DNA of 64,000 nt from Alterisphingorhabdus sp051668705 (GTDB lineage: Bacteria; Pseudomonadota; Alphaproteobacteria; Sphingomonadales; Sphingomonadaceae). Below, in pieces: positions 6,992 through 15,708 of the stretch. The position numbers were made by a program, and so were the translations under genes. The notes under the pieces are model-generated. The model was not told the DNA's origin. It did not search any database and saw only the letters and a program-made list of their open reading frames with translations. Where the stretch lies: contig NZ_CP196351.1 of NCBI RefSeq assembly GCF_051668705.1, forward strand, positions 2,542,001 to 2,606,000, in the 5' to 3' direction. Within the stretch, counting starts at the first letter, position 1, and the number at the start of each line of letters is the position of its first letter.

Positions 6992-7588
6992 GTGATTAAA
7001 TTTGTGAAACCCAATCAGATGCCCCTGAGTGCAACCATCTTGGTTGCCACGCTGGGATTGACTGCATGTCAAGTGGAAAAAGAAGCCGATGATGCACCTA
7101 AAGCGGTCGACGCTAACGCCAGTGAAAGAACAACTTCAGCGAAAAACCCTGAACAGCAAAAGGAAATCAAACGTGTTTGGGTGGCAATCAGAGAAGCCAC
7201 AAAAAGTTGCGAGACAAGTTCGGCTGGTGCGTGGAAGAACGCAAGTTTAGCTACAGGAAAACCGCCCCATACTGGTAAGTTGGCGGAAGCTGAGCAAATC
7301 TGTGAAAATTCTAGACAAGTTGTGAGTGAATTGTCTGCAAGTAACATTTTTCCTGAAGATTTGCGTGAAGAAATCGAAATCGCTCTATATTCTTGCACTC
7401 AGTTCAATGACTACAAAAGAGCTAATGCCAAGGCGGTTCGCCAATTCTTGGAGGGCGATCAAAGTGAATGGCGGCAAAGCATGATCAAAACTACAAGTGA
7501 AGGCATCGCTCCTGCCGCTGCTTCCTGTGTGACAGAGTTCCAAGATATTGGCAAAAAGCTTAGTGTAGAATTACCAAAAATAGATTGA
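6992..7588 (+). CDS. Lipoprotein of unknown function, 198 aa
   Basis: A GTG start follows TAGGAGA at good spacing. The leader ends in a lipobox, 'LGLTACQ', with the lipidated Cys at about residue 26, followed by an acidic stretch. The mature part is mostly helical and soluble, with four further cysteines (in 'SCETSS', 'QICENS', 'YSCTQF' and 'ASCVTEF') that could form two disulfides in the periplasm. No family is recognised. It is divergent from the XRE regulator and is probably controlled by it. A lipoprotein in an island can be a surface-exclusion or superinfection-exclusion factor, but this is speculation. Confidence 0.75.
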   Translation: MIKFVKPNQMPLSATILVATLGLTACQVEKEADDAPKAVDANASERTTSAKNPEQQKEIKRVWVAIREATKSCETSSAGAWKNASLATGKPPHTGKLAEAEQICENSRQVVSELSASNIFPEDLREEIEIALYSCTQFNDYKRANAKAVRQFLEGDQSEWRQSMIKTTSEGIAPAAASCVTEFQDIGKKLSVELPKID

Positions 7589-7662
7589 TCTAGATAAATT
7601 CTGACTGCCCAGAAGATTGTCAAAAAGTTAGACTCCAATTCAACTAAAGCATTGGAGTTATT

Positions 7663-8151
7663 ATGATTTACACAATCGGATATTCAAACCGCCCCTTACC
7701 TGAATTTACGAAGGAACTTGAACAGCGGTCGATCACGCGATTGGTCGATGTCCGCTCTCGGCCTTGGTCACGCAGCCCAAGCTACAATCGCAAGACTATC
7801 GAACGCTGGTCGGAGAAGATGGGCATTCATTATCAATTTGAAGGTGAAGCGCTTGGCGGCGATTGTGATGGGAACCGGGAATTGCAAGCAGTGGCAGAAA
7901 CCCTGACGAAGATTGCACATGCAAGTCGGAACGAGAATGTTGCGATAATGTGCGCAGAAGGCGACCCTGCCAAATGCCACCGGACATGGGATGTTTCTGT
8001 TTGGCTTCTACGCTGGCATGAGATTGAGCCCGTTAGCATTTTGCGGGATGGCAGCGAAGAAAGTGCCGCTCAGAGCCTTCTCCGTGTTTCTAAGCGCAAT
8101 CTTCCAGACCATGCTTCCCAATACCTCAGTTGTCAGCGATCACTCTTCTAA
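7663..8151 (+). CDS. DUF488 family protein, 162 aa
   Basis: The N-terminus 'IYTIGYSNRPLPEF' and 'RLVDVRSRPWSR' (about 29-40) and the Cys-rich motif 'CAEGDPAKCHR' (about 105-115) are the hallmarks of DUF488. The biochemical role is not settled, and the conserved Cys and His resemble an active site. DUF488 genes often travel with defence or mobile DNA. A TTGGAGTT ribosome-binding site precedes the ATG. It lies upstream of the type I restriction operon, separated by 341 non-coding bases, so it probably has its own promoter. Confidence 0.88.
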   Translation: MIYTIGYSNRPLPEFTKELEQRSITRLVDVRSRPWSRSPSYNRKTIERWSEKMGIHYQFEGEALGGDCDGNRELQAVAETLTKIAHASRNENVAIMCAEGDPAKCHRTWDVSVWLLRWHEIEPVSILRDGSEESAAQSLLRVSKRNLPDHASQYLSCQRSLF

Positions 8152-8492
8152 CTGCCTCAAATACACATAATTGCACTGGAAATTAGGTGTCAAAATTAGG
8201 TCAAGAATGCCACACAAGGTCTGAGAAAGAAAATGGCGGTTTTCTGGGACTAATTACAAATTTGATTTACAAAATTTGTAGATACATGCAACGCGGTTTT
8301 TTGAGGGCTGAGAATTGCACAAGAAAGACAAATTTTATGGTCGTTTTTCAGATCATTGAAAACGACGTCGCTGCCTTGCTGTGACGCCATGGCCAGAGTC
8401 CATCAATTCCTACAAGCCAATATCAGAATTAGTTGGCGCTTTCACAAAAGGCGGTTACTCTAAAATTCAATTCCTATGAGGCCAATTTTGAG
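8152..8492. other. Non-coding gap upstream of hsdM
   Basis: The 341 bases are AT-rich and contain a possible 65-codon frame from 8187 that I do not accept as a gene. Two short dyads are visible, one around 8271-8280 (ACAAATTTG / CAAAATTTGT) and a stronger one at 8340-8366. The promoter of the restriction operon most likely lies here, but I could not identify convincing -35 and -10 boxes. Confidence 0.5.
8340..8366. promoter_or_regulatory. Inverted repeat GTCGTTTTTC / GAAAACGAC upstream of hsdM
   Basis: The arms at 8340-8349 and 8358-8366 pair over nine positions with one bulged T, around an 8-base loop. It may be an operator or an attenuator hairpin in the leader of the hsd operon. Confidence 0.35.
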
Positions 8493-10055
8493 ATGACCGA
8501 CGAACAGAAGAAGAAACTCGAACAAAAACTTTGGGATATTGCCAATACACTTCGCGGAAAAATGGGGGCTGATGAGTTTCGAGATTATATTCTGGGTTTC
8601 ATTTTCTACAAATATCTCTCTGAAAAAATGCACCTATATGCAAATGGCCTGCTTTCCGAAGATGGCATTGATTTTTTAGAAATTGATGAGAGCAGCGCAG
8701 ATGGCAAGGGTCAGCTTGCAGCCATACAGGAGGAAGCCGTTGCACAACTGGGCTATTTCCTCAAGCCGTCGGAATTATTTGCCGAAATAACCAAACGGGG
8801 CAGCGCCGGATCCGGCACATTTATTCTGGATGATTTAACCAAGATCCTGACCAACATCCAAAATTCCACGATGGGCACGGAAAGTGAGGATGATTTTGAC
8901 AAGCTGTTTGAAGACCTCAACCTGACATCCACCAAGCTGGGAAGAAGCGAGAATGCCAAGAATGAGCTGATCGTCAAAGTGCTGGTGCACCTCGACCAGA
9001 TCGATTTCCGGCTGGAGGATGCGAATAGCGATGTTCTGGGGGATGCCTATGAATATCTAATCGCACAATTTGCCAGCGGTGCGGGCAAGAAGGCGGGTGA
9101 ATTTTATACCCCGCAGCAAGTCTCCACCATATTGGCGCGGCTGGTGACGACCGGGAAGGATAGATTGAAGTCGGTTTATGATCCGGCCTGCGGCTCCGGG
9201 TCACTATTGTTGCGCGTGGCCCGTGAAGTGGATGAGGTCTATACTTTTTGCGGTCAGGAGCTAAATCCCACCACCTACAACCTAGCCCGAATGAACATGA
9301 TCCTCCATGATGTGCACTATCGCCGCTTTGATCTGCGTCAGGAAGACACGCTGGAACACCCGCAACATGAGGGTCAGAAGTTTGAAGCTGTGGTTGCCAA
9401 TCCGCCATTCTCGGCAAAATGGAGCGCCAGCAAGCTGCATGAAAGCGACGACCGCTTTTCTGCCTACGGACGGCTGGCTCCTGGCTCGAAGGCGGATTTC
9501 GCGTTTGTCCAGCATATGATCCACCATCTTGATGAAAACGGTCAAATGGCGGTCGTCCTTCCGCACGGCGTGCTTTTTCGCGGTGGGGCAGAGGGACATA
9601 TTCGCCGTTTCCTGATCGAGGAACGCAACTATTTGGATGCCGTGATTGGCCTGCCCGCAAACATATTTTACGGCACGTCCATTCCAACCTGCATATTGGT
9701 ATTTAAGAAATGCCGCGAAGACCCGGATGACATATTGTTCATCGATGCCAGTGCGCATTTTGAGAAGGTGAAAAACCAGAATGTTTTGCGCGACGAAGAT
9801 GTTAAGAAAATTGTCGCAACCTATCGTGGCCGAACTGCCGAAGACAAATATAGCCATGTCGCGACGCATGATGAAATTGCGGAGAATGACTATAACCTCA
9901 ACATCCCGCGTTATGTCGATACATTCGAAGAAGAAGAGCCAATTGATCTCGACGCAGTGATTGCAGAACTGAAAGCCATCGACGAAGAGATGGTCGAAAT
10001 TGATGCCACCATCGCGGGCTTTTGTGAAGAACTCGGCATCGAGGCGCCGGTATGA
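8493..10055 (+). CDS. hsdM: Type I restriction-modification system, DNA methyltransferase subunit HsdM, 520 aa
   Basis: The subunit transfers a methyl group from SAM to adenine within the site read by HsdS. The N-terminal HsdM_N domain begins 'MTDEQKKKLEQKLWDIAN', the usual family start. An upstream in-frame start at 8433 adds 20 unrelated residues and was rejected. SAM motif I, 'DPACGSGSLLL', starts at D230. The catalytic NPPF motif is N303-F306. A GAGG ribosome-binding site lies about 12 bases upstream. The stop overlaps the next gene by four bases (ATGA), showing translational coupling. All key residues are present, so the methylase should be active. Confidence 0.97.
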   Translation: MTDEQKKKLEQKLWDIANTLRGKMGADEFRDYILGFIFYKYLSEKMHLYANGLLSEDGIDFLEIDESSADGKGQLAAIQEEAVAQLGYFLKPSELFAEITKRGSAGSGTFILDDLTKILTNIQNSTMGTESEDDFDKLFEDLNLTSTKLGRSENAKNELIVKVLVHLDQIDFRLEDANSDVLGDAYEYLIAQFASGAGKKAGEFYTPQQVSTILARLVTTGKDRLKSVYDPACGSGSLLLRVAREVDEVYTFCGQELNPTTYNLARMNMILHDVHYRRFDLRQEDTLEHPQHEGQKFEAVVANPPFSAKWSASKLHESDDRFSAYGRLAPGSKADFAFVQHMIHHLDENGQMAVVLPHGVLFRGGAEGHIRRFLIEERNYLDAVIGLPANIFYGTSIPTCILVFKKCREDPDDILFIDASAHFEKVKNQNVLRDEDVKKIVATYRGRTAEDKYSHVATHDEIAENDYNLNIPRYVDTFEEEEPIDLDAVIAELKAIDEEMVEIDATIAGFCEELGIEAPV

Positions 10056-10984
10056 GCGAGAAACAATATTACCGGGTTATGGCCGGTGCAAAGAGCGTTT
10101 ACGTTGAAGATTTCATAAACGGCGGATACATAGCCGGTGGTTGGGGGTTTGACTTTGATCTGTCCGCTGATCTTGCACAGGGCTTCCCCGATTTTAGCAA
10201 AAAACTGAAGCCTATCTATCTCGAAAACCATCCAGATAAGAGCAAAGTCGCGTCGGGTTTGGCTTGCGGCATGCTTTGGACCATTTGCGCAGGACTGAAA
10301 AAAGGCGATGTCATTCTGACCCCTGATGGACAAGGTCAATATCATGTTGGAGAAATCTCCGGCGGATATTTCTTCGTTGAAGGTGAAGAACTGGCCCATC
10401 GGCGCAAAGTCGAATGGTATGACCAGACCATTGACCGCAGCGAAACCAGCGATGCCCTGCAAAATTCCGCTGGTTCGATTGGCACCGTCAGCAATATGGC
10501 AAAGCATGTCGAGGAAATTGAGCGGCTGATGGGTAGGCGTGCCGCACCTTCGATTATCGCCACGGACGAACTGATCGAAGACCCCAGTGTCTTTGCGCTT
10601 GAAATGCATCTGGAAGATTTTTTGGTCGCCAATTGGGATCAAACAGAGCTGGGCCGCAAATATGATATTTACGAGGAGGAGGGCGAACAGATTGGCAAGC
10701 AATTCCTGTGCGATACCGGCCGGATGGATATTCTCGCGATCAGCAAAGACCGTAAGGAGCTGCTGGTTGTGGAGCTGAAAAAAGGCCGGGCCAGCGATAG
10801 CGTGGTCGGGCAAGTGCAACGCTATATGGGCTATGCGCTGGATGAACTGGCCGAGCCGCATCAAACCGTTCGCGGCGTAATCATCGCGCTGGAAGATGAT
10901 GTGCGATTAAGCCGTGCCTTGCGCGTAACGCAGAATATCGATTTCTATCGCTATCAGGTCAGTTTCAAGCTGGTGCAGGGATGA
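10052..10984 (+). CDS. NucS/Mrr-like PD-(D/E)XK nuclease with PUA-like N-terminus, inside the hsd operon, 310 aa
   Basis: Two parts are visible. Residues 1-135 contain 'GDVILTPDGQGQYHVGEISG', a pattern like the PUA/EVE-type folds that sense modified bases and are fused to restriction nucleases. Residues 190-310 are an endonuclease of the NucS/PD-(D/E)XK type: a helix 'EMHLEDFLVANW', then D226 in 'GRMDILAIS', E241-x-K243 in 'VVELKKGRA', and a following Gln in 'GQVQRYMGY'. The gene overlaps hsdM and hsdS by four bases each, so it is made as part of the complex operon. It could be an extra modification-dependent nuclease or an accessory specificity factor. This is not a standard hsd component. 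Confidence 0.8.
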   Translation: MSEKQYYRVMAGAKSVYVEDFINGGYIAGGWGFDFDLSADLAQGFPDFSKKLKPIYLENHPDKSKVASGLACGMLWTICAGLKKGDVILTPDGQGQYHVGEISGGYFFVEGEELAHRRKVEWYDQTIDRSETSDALQNSAGSIGTVSNMAKHVEEIERLMGRRAAPSIIATDELIEDPSVFALEMHLEDFLVANWDQTELGRKYDIYEEEGEQIGKQFLCDTGRMDILAISKDRKELLVVELKKGRASDSVVGQVQRYMGYALDELAEPHQTVRGVIIALEDDVRLSRALRVTQNIDFYRYQVSFKLVQG

Positions 10985-12201
10985 GCGCTGTGGCGACGGA
11001 TAAGGCAATGGAACCAGCGTTGCGCTTTCCTGAATTTTCGGGGGAGTGGAGAAATTCCACAATTCAGTCACTAATTGATGGTGGTGCCATTGTTGGTCAC
11101 TTGGACGGCAATCACGGTGAACTATATCCGAAGACCGATGAATTTTCTGCCGAAGGAGTCCCTTATATTTCAGCAAATGACTTAGTTGACGGAAGGGTAA
11201 ACTTTTCCAAATGTAAGCGGCTTCCTGCTGAACGAGCGGCCAGGTTCAAAAAGGGAATAGCTAAAACAGGAGACTTGCTATTTGCCCACAACGCCACTGT
11301 GGGTCCGACAGCAATCTTAAAGACTAATTTAGACTACGTAATTCTTAGCACAACAGTAACCTATTTTAGATTCAATATCGAAAAATACAAAGTGAAGTTT
11401 GCTCAAGCTGCCTTCAATTCGAGCACATTCATCAGGCAATATTCGAGGGTAATGTCGCAATCCACACGCGACCAAGTGCCTATCTCTGCTCAGCGCAAAT
11501 TTACGCTACCAGTGCCCTCGCTTCGAGAACAAAAAAAGATTGCCGATTTTTTGACCGCAATCGATGAAAGGACCGCTTTGCTTCGGCGGCGGCGGGATGC
11601 TTTGCGGGACTATAAAAAGGGGATGATGCAACGCCTCTTTTCGCAAGACCTCCGCTTCACCCGCGACGATGGTTCTCAATTTCCCGATTGGGAGAGAAAA
11701 CGTCTCAAATCTCTATGTTCTGTGCGGAAAGGGGTTCAAGTAAATCGCGATACGTTAAATGATGCTGATGAGTTTCCGGTTATAAATGGGGGTATGTCGT
11801 CCTCCGGTTTCACAAAATCAACCAACTCAGAGGGTCAAACAATAACGGTTAGCGAAGGTGGCAACTCGTGTGGGTATGTAGCTTGGCAGACTCAAGCCTT
11901 TTGGCTTGGAGGCCACTGCTATGCTTTGGAGCCATTTCTTGACATTGCTAACTCCAAGTTCTTGTTTCAAATTCTAAAACACAATCAACCAAGCATTATG
12001 CGGCTACGAGTGGGGTCTGGGCTTCCAAATATTCAAAAGGGCGATCTTTTGAAACTAGATTTGACTATTCCGCACCTTGATGAACAGCAAAAAATCTCCA
12101 ACTTTCTCTCCGCAATCGACGCCAAAATCGATGCAGCGGTAGCCCGATTGGATGCAATGGTTGCGTTCAAAAAAGCTCTGCTCCAACAGATGTTTGTTTA
12201 G
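10981..12201 (+). CDS. hsdS: Type I restriction-modification system, specificity subunit HsdS, 406 aa
   Basis: HsdS holds the target-recognition domains and brings HsdM and HsdR to the bipartite DNA site. The usual two-fold layout is clear. TRD1 (about 8-180) is followed by the central conserved helix 'LREQKKIADFLTAIDERTAL' and 'RDYKKGMMQRLFSQDLRF'. TRD2 (about 225-360) is followed by the C-terminal copy 'LDEQQKISNFLSAIDAKIDA' and 'FKKALLQQMF'. TRD1 has AT-richer codon use than its flanks, consistent with domain shuffling. The start overlaps the nuclease gene by four bases. Confidence 0.96.
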   Translation: MSAVATDKAMEPALRFPEFSGEWRNSTIQSLIDGGAIVGHLDGNHGELYPKTDEFSAEGVPYISANDLVDGRVNFSKCKRLPAERAARFKKGIAKTGDLLFAHNATVGPTAILKTNLDYVILSTTVTYFRFNIEKYKVKFAQAAFNSSTFIRQYSRVMSQSTRDQVPISAQRKFTLPVPSLREQKKIADFLTAIDERTALLRRRRDALRDYKKGMMQRLFSQDLRFTRDDGSQFPDWERKRLKSLCSVRKGVQVNRDTLNDADEFPVINGGMSSSGFTKSTNSEGQTITVSEGGNSCGYVAWQTQAFWLGGHCYALEPFLDIANSKFLFQILKHNQPSIMRLRVGSGLPNIQKGDLLKLDLTIPHLDEQQKISNFLSAIDAKIDAAVARLDAMVAFKKALLQQMFV

Positions 12202-12240
12202 CGGCTTTGGTTAAAGCAGGAATGATAGGAACGGAAATCC

Positions 12241-15132
12241 ATGGCCCAATCAGAAGCTCAGCTTGAAGAAAGTCTAATCAAACGCCTCGGCGGGTTGGGC
12301 TATGAACGCGTTACCATCCGGACGGAGGATGAACTCCTTGCGAACCTCAAAACGCAACTGGAAAAACACAATGATGTCACGCTGACGGATGCCGAGTTCG
12401 CCAAAATTCTCAATCATCTCGACAAGGGGAATGTTTTTGACAAGGCGGAGACGCTGCGGGACCGCCTTCCTCTAATCCGTGAAGATGGCGATACGATCTG
12501 GATCGAATTTATGAACCAGACGGAATGGTGCCAGAACCAGTATCAGGTTACCAACCAAATCAGCATGGACGGCGGGACCTACAAAAACCGCTATGATGTG
12601 ACGCTTCTTGTTAATGGTCTGCCCTTGGTGCAGATCGAATTGAAACGGCGCGGACTGGAGCTGAAAGAAGCGTTTAACCAGATCAACCGTTATCAACGAC
12701 ATAGTTTTTGGTCCGGCACTGGCTTGTTCCAATATGTCCAGATTTTCGTGATCTCCAACGGCGTGAATACCAAATATTACGCCAACAATCGCAAACAGAG
12801 CTTCAAGCAGACGTTCTTTTGGGCCAAGGAAGATAATAGCATTATCACCCAGCTTGATGCGTTTGCCGATGCGTTCCTTGAAAAATGCCATGTCTCTAAG
12901 ATGATCGCCAAATATACCGTGCTGCATCAATCAGACAAAATCCTCATGGTGCTGCGGCCTTATCAATATTATGCGGTTGAGGCGTTGATTGACCGGGTGA
13001 AAACGAGCGACAAGAATGGCTATGTCTGGCACACAACGGGTTCGGGGAAGACCTTGACCAGCTTCAAGGCATCGCAGATATTAATGGATCTGCCGGAAAC
13101 GGAAAAGGTCGTTTTCGTCGTCGACCGTGCTGATCTGGATTACCAGACAACGAAAGAGTTCAACCATTTCAGCGATGGCAGCGTCGACGGGACTGACAAT
13201 ACCAAAGCCTTGGTTAAGCAATTTGGCGACCCCAAACGCAGCTTGATTGTGACCACGATTCAGAAACTGAATACCGCGATTTCGAAGGCAAGCTATCTCA
13301 AAACAATGGAGGGGCTAGCTGACAAGCGCGTGGTGTTCATCTTTGATGAATGTCATAGATCGCAATTTGGTGACACACATTTGCGGATCACAAAGTTCTT
13401 CAAAAACTATCAGATGTTCGGCTTTACCGGCACTCCGATATTTGAAGACAATGCACTTAAAAATGAAAAGGGCAAGCGCACCACAAAAGACCTATTTGGC
13501 GAGCGATTACACCGTTACGTGATCACCGACGCGATCCGCGACCAGAATGTCCTCAAATTCTCAGTCGAATATTGGGGCAAGCTAGTTGGGAAAGACGGCA
13601 ACCTCATCAACGATGAGCAAGTTGCGGCTATCGACAAAAAAGAGTTTTTTGAAAATCCGGATCGGATCGGCAGCGTCACCGACTGGATCATCCAAAATCA
13701 CGACCGAAAAACGCACAACCGCAAGTTCAGTGCAATCTTTGCAGTGGGTAGTGTCGATGCCCTGATTCAATATTATGATGCCTTTAAGGCGCGGCACGAT
13801 GCAGGCGAGACTGATCTGCGCGTTGCGACGATCTTTACCTTTGGCGCTAACGAGGCGGATGATGATGCCAATGGCATGATCGAAGACCCGGATGAAATTA
13901 CCCCACCCAGTGGCAGCGATAGCCAGAGCAAAGACAAACGCGAGAAGTTGGATAGCTATATTGCGGACTATAACGCGCTCTATGGCACTAAACACTCTGC
14001 AAAGGATGGCAGTGCCTTCTACACCTATTACAAAGCACTGAGTAAGCGGCTCAAGGACAGAGAGAAGGAAAACGCGAAGGCCGCTGACCGACTGGATATC
14101 TTGCTGGTCGTCAACATGTTCCTGACCGGGTTTGACGCAAAAATGGTCAACACCCTCTATGTCGACAAGAATCTGCGCTATCATGGACTGGTGCAGGCTT
14201 ATTCGCGGACAAACCGGATCTTGAATGAGGTTAAGAGTCAAGGCAACATCATTTGCTTCCGCAACCTGAAGGACAACACCGATGAGGCAATAAGGTTGTT
14301 CTCAAACAAAGATGCCAGTGAAACAATCTTTATCGAACCCTATGACAATCAGGTCGAGGCATTCAACGAAGCGGTGACATGGTTACGCGGCATTGCGCCT
14401 ACCGTGAACAGCGTGAACAATCTGGAAGACGAAAAGGCCATATTGGCGTTCGTTAAGGCATTTCGTAATCTGATGCGGATCAAGAACGTGCTCACAAGTT
14501 TTGTCGAGTTTGAATGGGGTGACCTAGCGATGGGCGAACAGGAGTTCGCGGATTATGCGTCCAAATATCACGATATTCGCGAACAGGTGAAGACCGCTGC
14601 AGAAGATGATCCAGTGTCCATTGTTGACGAAGTAGATTTTGAACTGGAACTCATTCGGCGCGATGAAATCAACGTCGCCTATATTCTCGAGCTGCTGCGC
14701 CAGATCCAACAAGAGGAAATAAACGGCGCCCCAGCAGCCAACAGCGAGCAACGCCGCCAAGAAGTCCTCGACATGATTGGGAAGGAACCGCAGCTTCGCA
14801 GCAAGCGCGATCTGATAGAGAAGTTTATCCGTGAGAATATGCCCGAAATGGCCCAGAGTGACGATATGAGCACGGTGTTCGACGCCTATTGGTCGAAGGA
14901 ACGCGATACCGCCATCGATGTACTCTGTGCAGAAGAAGGGTTGGACAAGGCAAAGTTCGAAGAAATGATTGGTGTCTATCATTATTCAAGTCGGCTTCCG
15001 CTGCGTGACACCGTTATTGGAGCGCTGAAGGAAAAACCGAAGCTGATGGAACGAAAGGGCATTATCGAACGGGTGACGGATAAATTGATCGATTTAATCC
15101 GCACGTTTGATGAGGATATTGGTGATGTTTAG
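12241..15132 (+). CDS. hsdR: Type I restriction-modification system, restriction subunit HsdR, 963 aa
   Basis: HsdR is the ATP-dependent translocase and endonuclease. The N-terminal nuclease has D119 and E133-x-K135 in 'PLVQIELKRRG'. The SF2 motor has Walker A 'TTGSGKT' (about 265-271) and the DEAD-type box 'DECH' (369-372), then 'GFTGTPIF' (motif III). Motif VI is 'VQAYSRTNRIL'. The C-terminal helical domain contacts the methylase. A 39-base gap with an AGGA site separates it from hsdS. Length and motifs are complete, so the system should restrict unmodified DNA. No terminator is seen downstream; a tRNA-Leu-like gene begins 36 bases after the stop. Confidence 0.97.
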   Translation: MAQSEAQLEESLIKRLGGLGYERVTIRTEDELLANLKTQLEKHNDVTLTDAEFAKILNHLDKGNVFDKAETLRDRLPLIREDGDTIWIEFMNQTEWCQNQYQVTNQISMDGGTYKNRYDVTLLVNGLPLVQIELKRRGLELKEAFNQINRYQRHSFWSGTGLFQYVQIFVISNGVNTKYYANNRKQSFKQTFFWAKEDNSIITQLDAFADAFLEKCHVSKMIAKYTVLHQSDKILMVLRPYQYYAVEALIDRVKTSDKNGYVWHTTGSGKTLTSFKASQILMDLPETEKVVFVVDRADLDYQTTKEFNHFSDGSVDGTDNTKALVKQFGDPKRSLIVTTIQKLNTAISKASYLKTMEGLADKRVVFIFDECHRSQFGDTHLRITKFFKNYQMFGFTGTPIFEDNALKNEKGKRTTKDLFGERLHRYVITDAIRDQNVLKFSVEYWGKLVGKDGNLINDEQVAAIDKKEFFENPDRIGSVTDWIIQNHDRKTHNRKFSAIFAVGSVDALIQYYDAFKARHDAGETDLRVATIFTFGANEADDDANGMIEDPDEITPPSGSDSQSKDKREKLDSYIADYNALYGTKHSAKDGSAFYTYYKALSKRLKDREKENAKAADRLDILLVVNMFLTGFDAKMVNTLYVDKNLRYHGLVQAYSRTNRILNEVKSQGNIICFRNLKDNTDEAIRLFSNKDASETIFIEPYDNQVEAFNEAVTWLRGIAPTVNSVNNLEDEKAILAFVKAFRNLMRIKNVLTSFVEFEWGDLAMGEQEFADYASKYHDIREQVKTAAEDDPVSIVDEVDFELELIRRDEINVAYILELLRQIQQEEINGAPAANSEQRRQEVLDMIGKEPQLRSKRDLIEKFIRENMPEMAQSDDMSTVFDAYWSKERDTAIDVLCAEEGLDKAKFEEMIGVYHYSSRLPLRDTVIGALKEKPKLMERKGIIERVTDKLIDLIRTFDEDIGDV

Positions 15133-15168
15133 GACGAATGTGTTGCACTATGTGGCGCCTCGACCCGT

Positions 15169-15254
15169 ACCCAGATGGCGGAATTAGTAGACGCGCCAGC
15201 TTCAGGTGCTGGCGTCCTCCGGGACGTGGAAGTTCGAGTCTTCTTCTGGCACCA
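15169..15254 (+). tRNA. tRNA-Leu(CAG)-like gene on the mobile element, slightly degenerate
   Basis: The sequence folds as a class II tRNA. The D region is TGGCGGAATTAGTAGACGC, the anticodon stem GCCAGC-loop-GCTGGC has loop TTCAGGT (anticodon CAG), the variable arm is GTCCTCCGGGAC, and the T arm contains TTCGAGT. Compared with the usual alphaproteobacterial tRNA-Leu(CAG), three defects stand out: the 5' base is A, not G; the D loop has AG in place of the conserved GG; and one G is missing from the 3' acceptor strand (TCTGGCACCA). It may be a decayed or phage-style tRNA, or an old attachment site. Confidence 0.7.
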
Positions 15255-15376
15255 AACATATCCATCTTAAAGATAAAACGCAGAAACCGTCTGATCAAGA
15301 CTTTGCAGCTGGATTGGTTTGAGGTACATAATACCAGTACACACATCGGTACACAGCTTGGCAAAGAACAACGGTT

Positions 15377-15478
15377 TTATGGGGTTTTTGGAGCAATTTT
15401 GAAGAGAGCAACTTCTCCCGTAGGGGTCACCAAGTTTGCGCCATTCCCGAATTTTCGGGCCTCATCGATTACAGACAT
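15377..15478 (-). CDS. Possible 33-aa small protein
   Basis: A short frame, starting 'MSVIDEARKFGNGANLV', follows AAAGAGG at a plausible distance and ends in TAA. No homologue is recognised. It could be the remnant N-terminus of a lost element gene or chance coding potential. Confidence 0.2.
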   Translation of the reverse strand: MSVIDEARKFGNGANLVTPTGEVALFKIAPKTP

Positions 15479-15613
15479 TACATTCCTCTTTTGACTGGAA
15501 TGCATGGAGCAAAACTATTGAGCAAAGAACCCTTGTTCCAATTTACCCATCAATTCTGGCTACTTCGTAACATAAGACTTGGGTATCATCCTTGGAGGTA
15601 ATATAAAGCCCAG

Positions 15614-15648
15614 TGTACCACAAAACTGTACCACAAGGGTGTCCCACA
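15614..15648 (+). repeat. Candidate arm-type sites, right end of element
   Basis: TGTACCACAA occurs at 15614-15623 and again within 15626-15648, the latter continuing with a sequence closely similar to the motif beside the integrase start at 1423-1445. The copies lie 60-95 bases inside the right att repeat. Confidence 0.5.
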
Positions 15649-15708
15649 CGTTATATAGGGTTTATATTTTTCAATGACTTAAGGAACAGAAAATTGACGA
15701 ACTCACTT

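Noticed and set aside
8187..8384. 65-codon frame from GTG upstream of hsdM
   Set aside because: No ribosome-binding site, AT-rich random-looking sequence with internal dyads, and no recognisable domain.
8433..8492. N-terminal extension of hsdM
   Set aside because: The 20 extra residues are not part of the family; the canonical start at 8493 is preceded by GAGG.
15138..15494. 118-codon plus-strand frame
   Set aside because: It runs through the tRNA-Leu-like gene, and its translation has no protein-like pattern.
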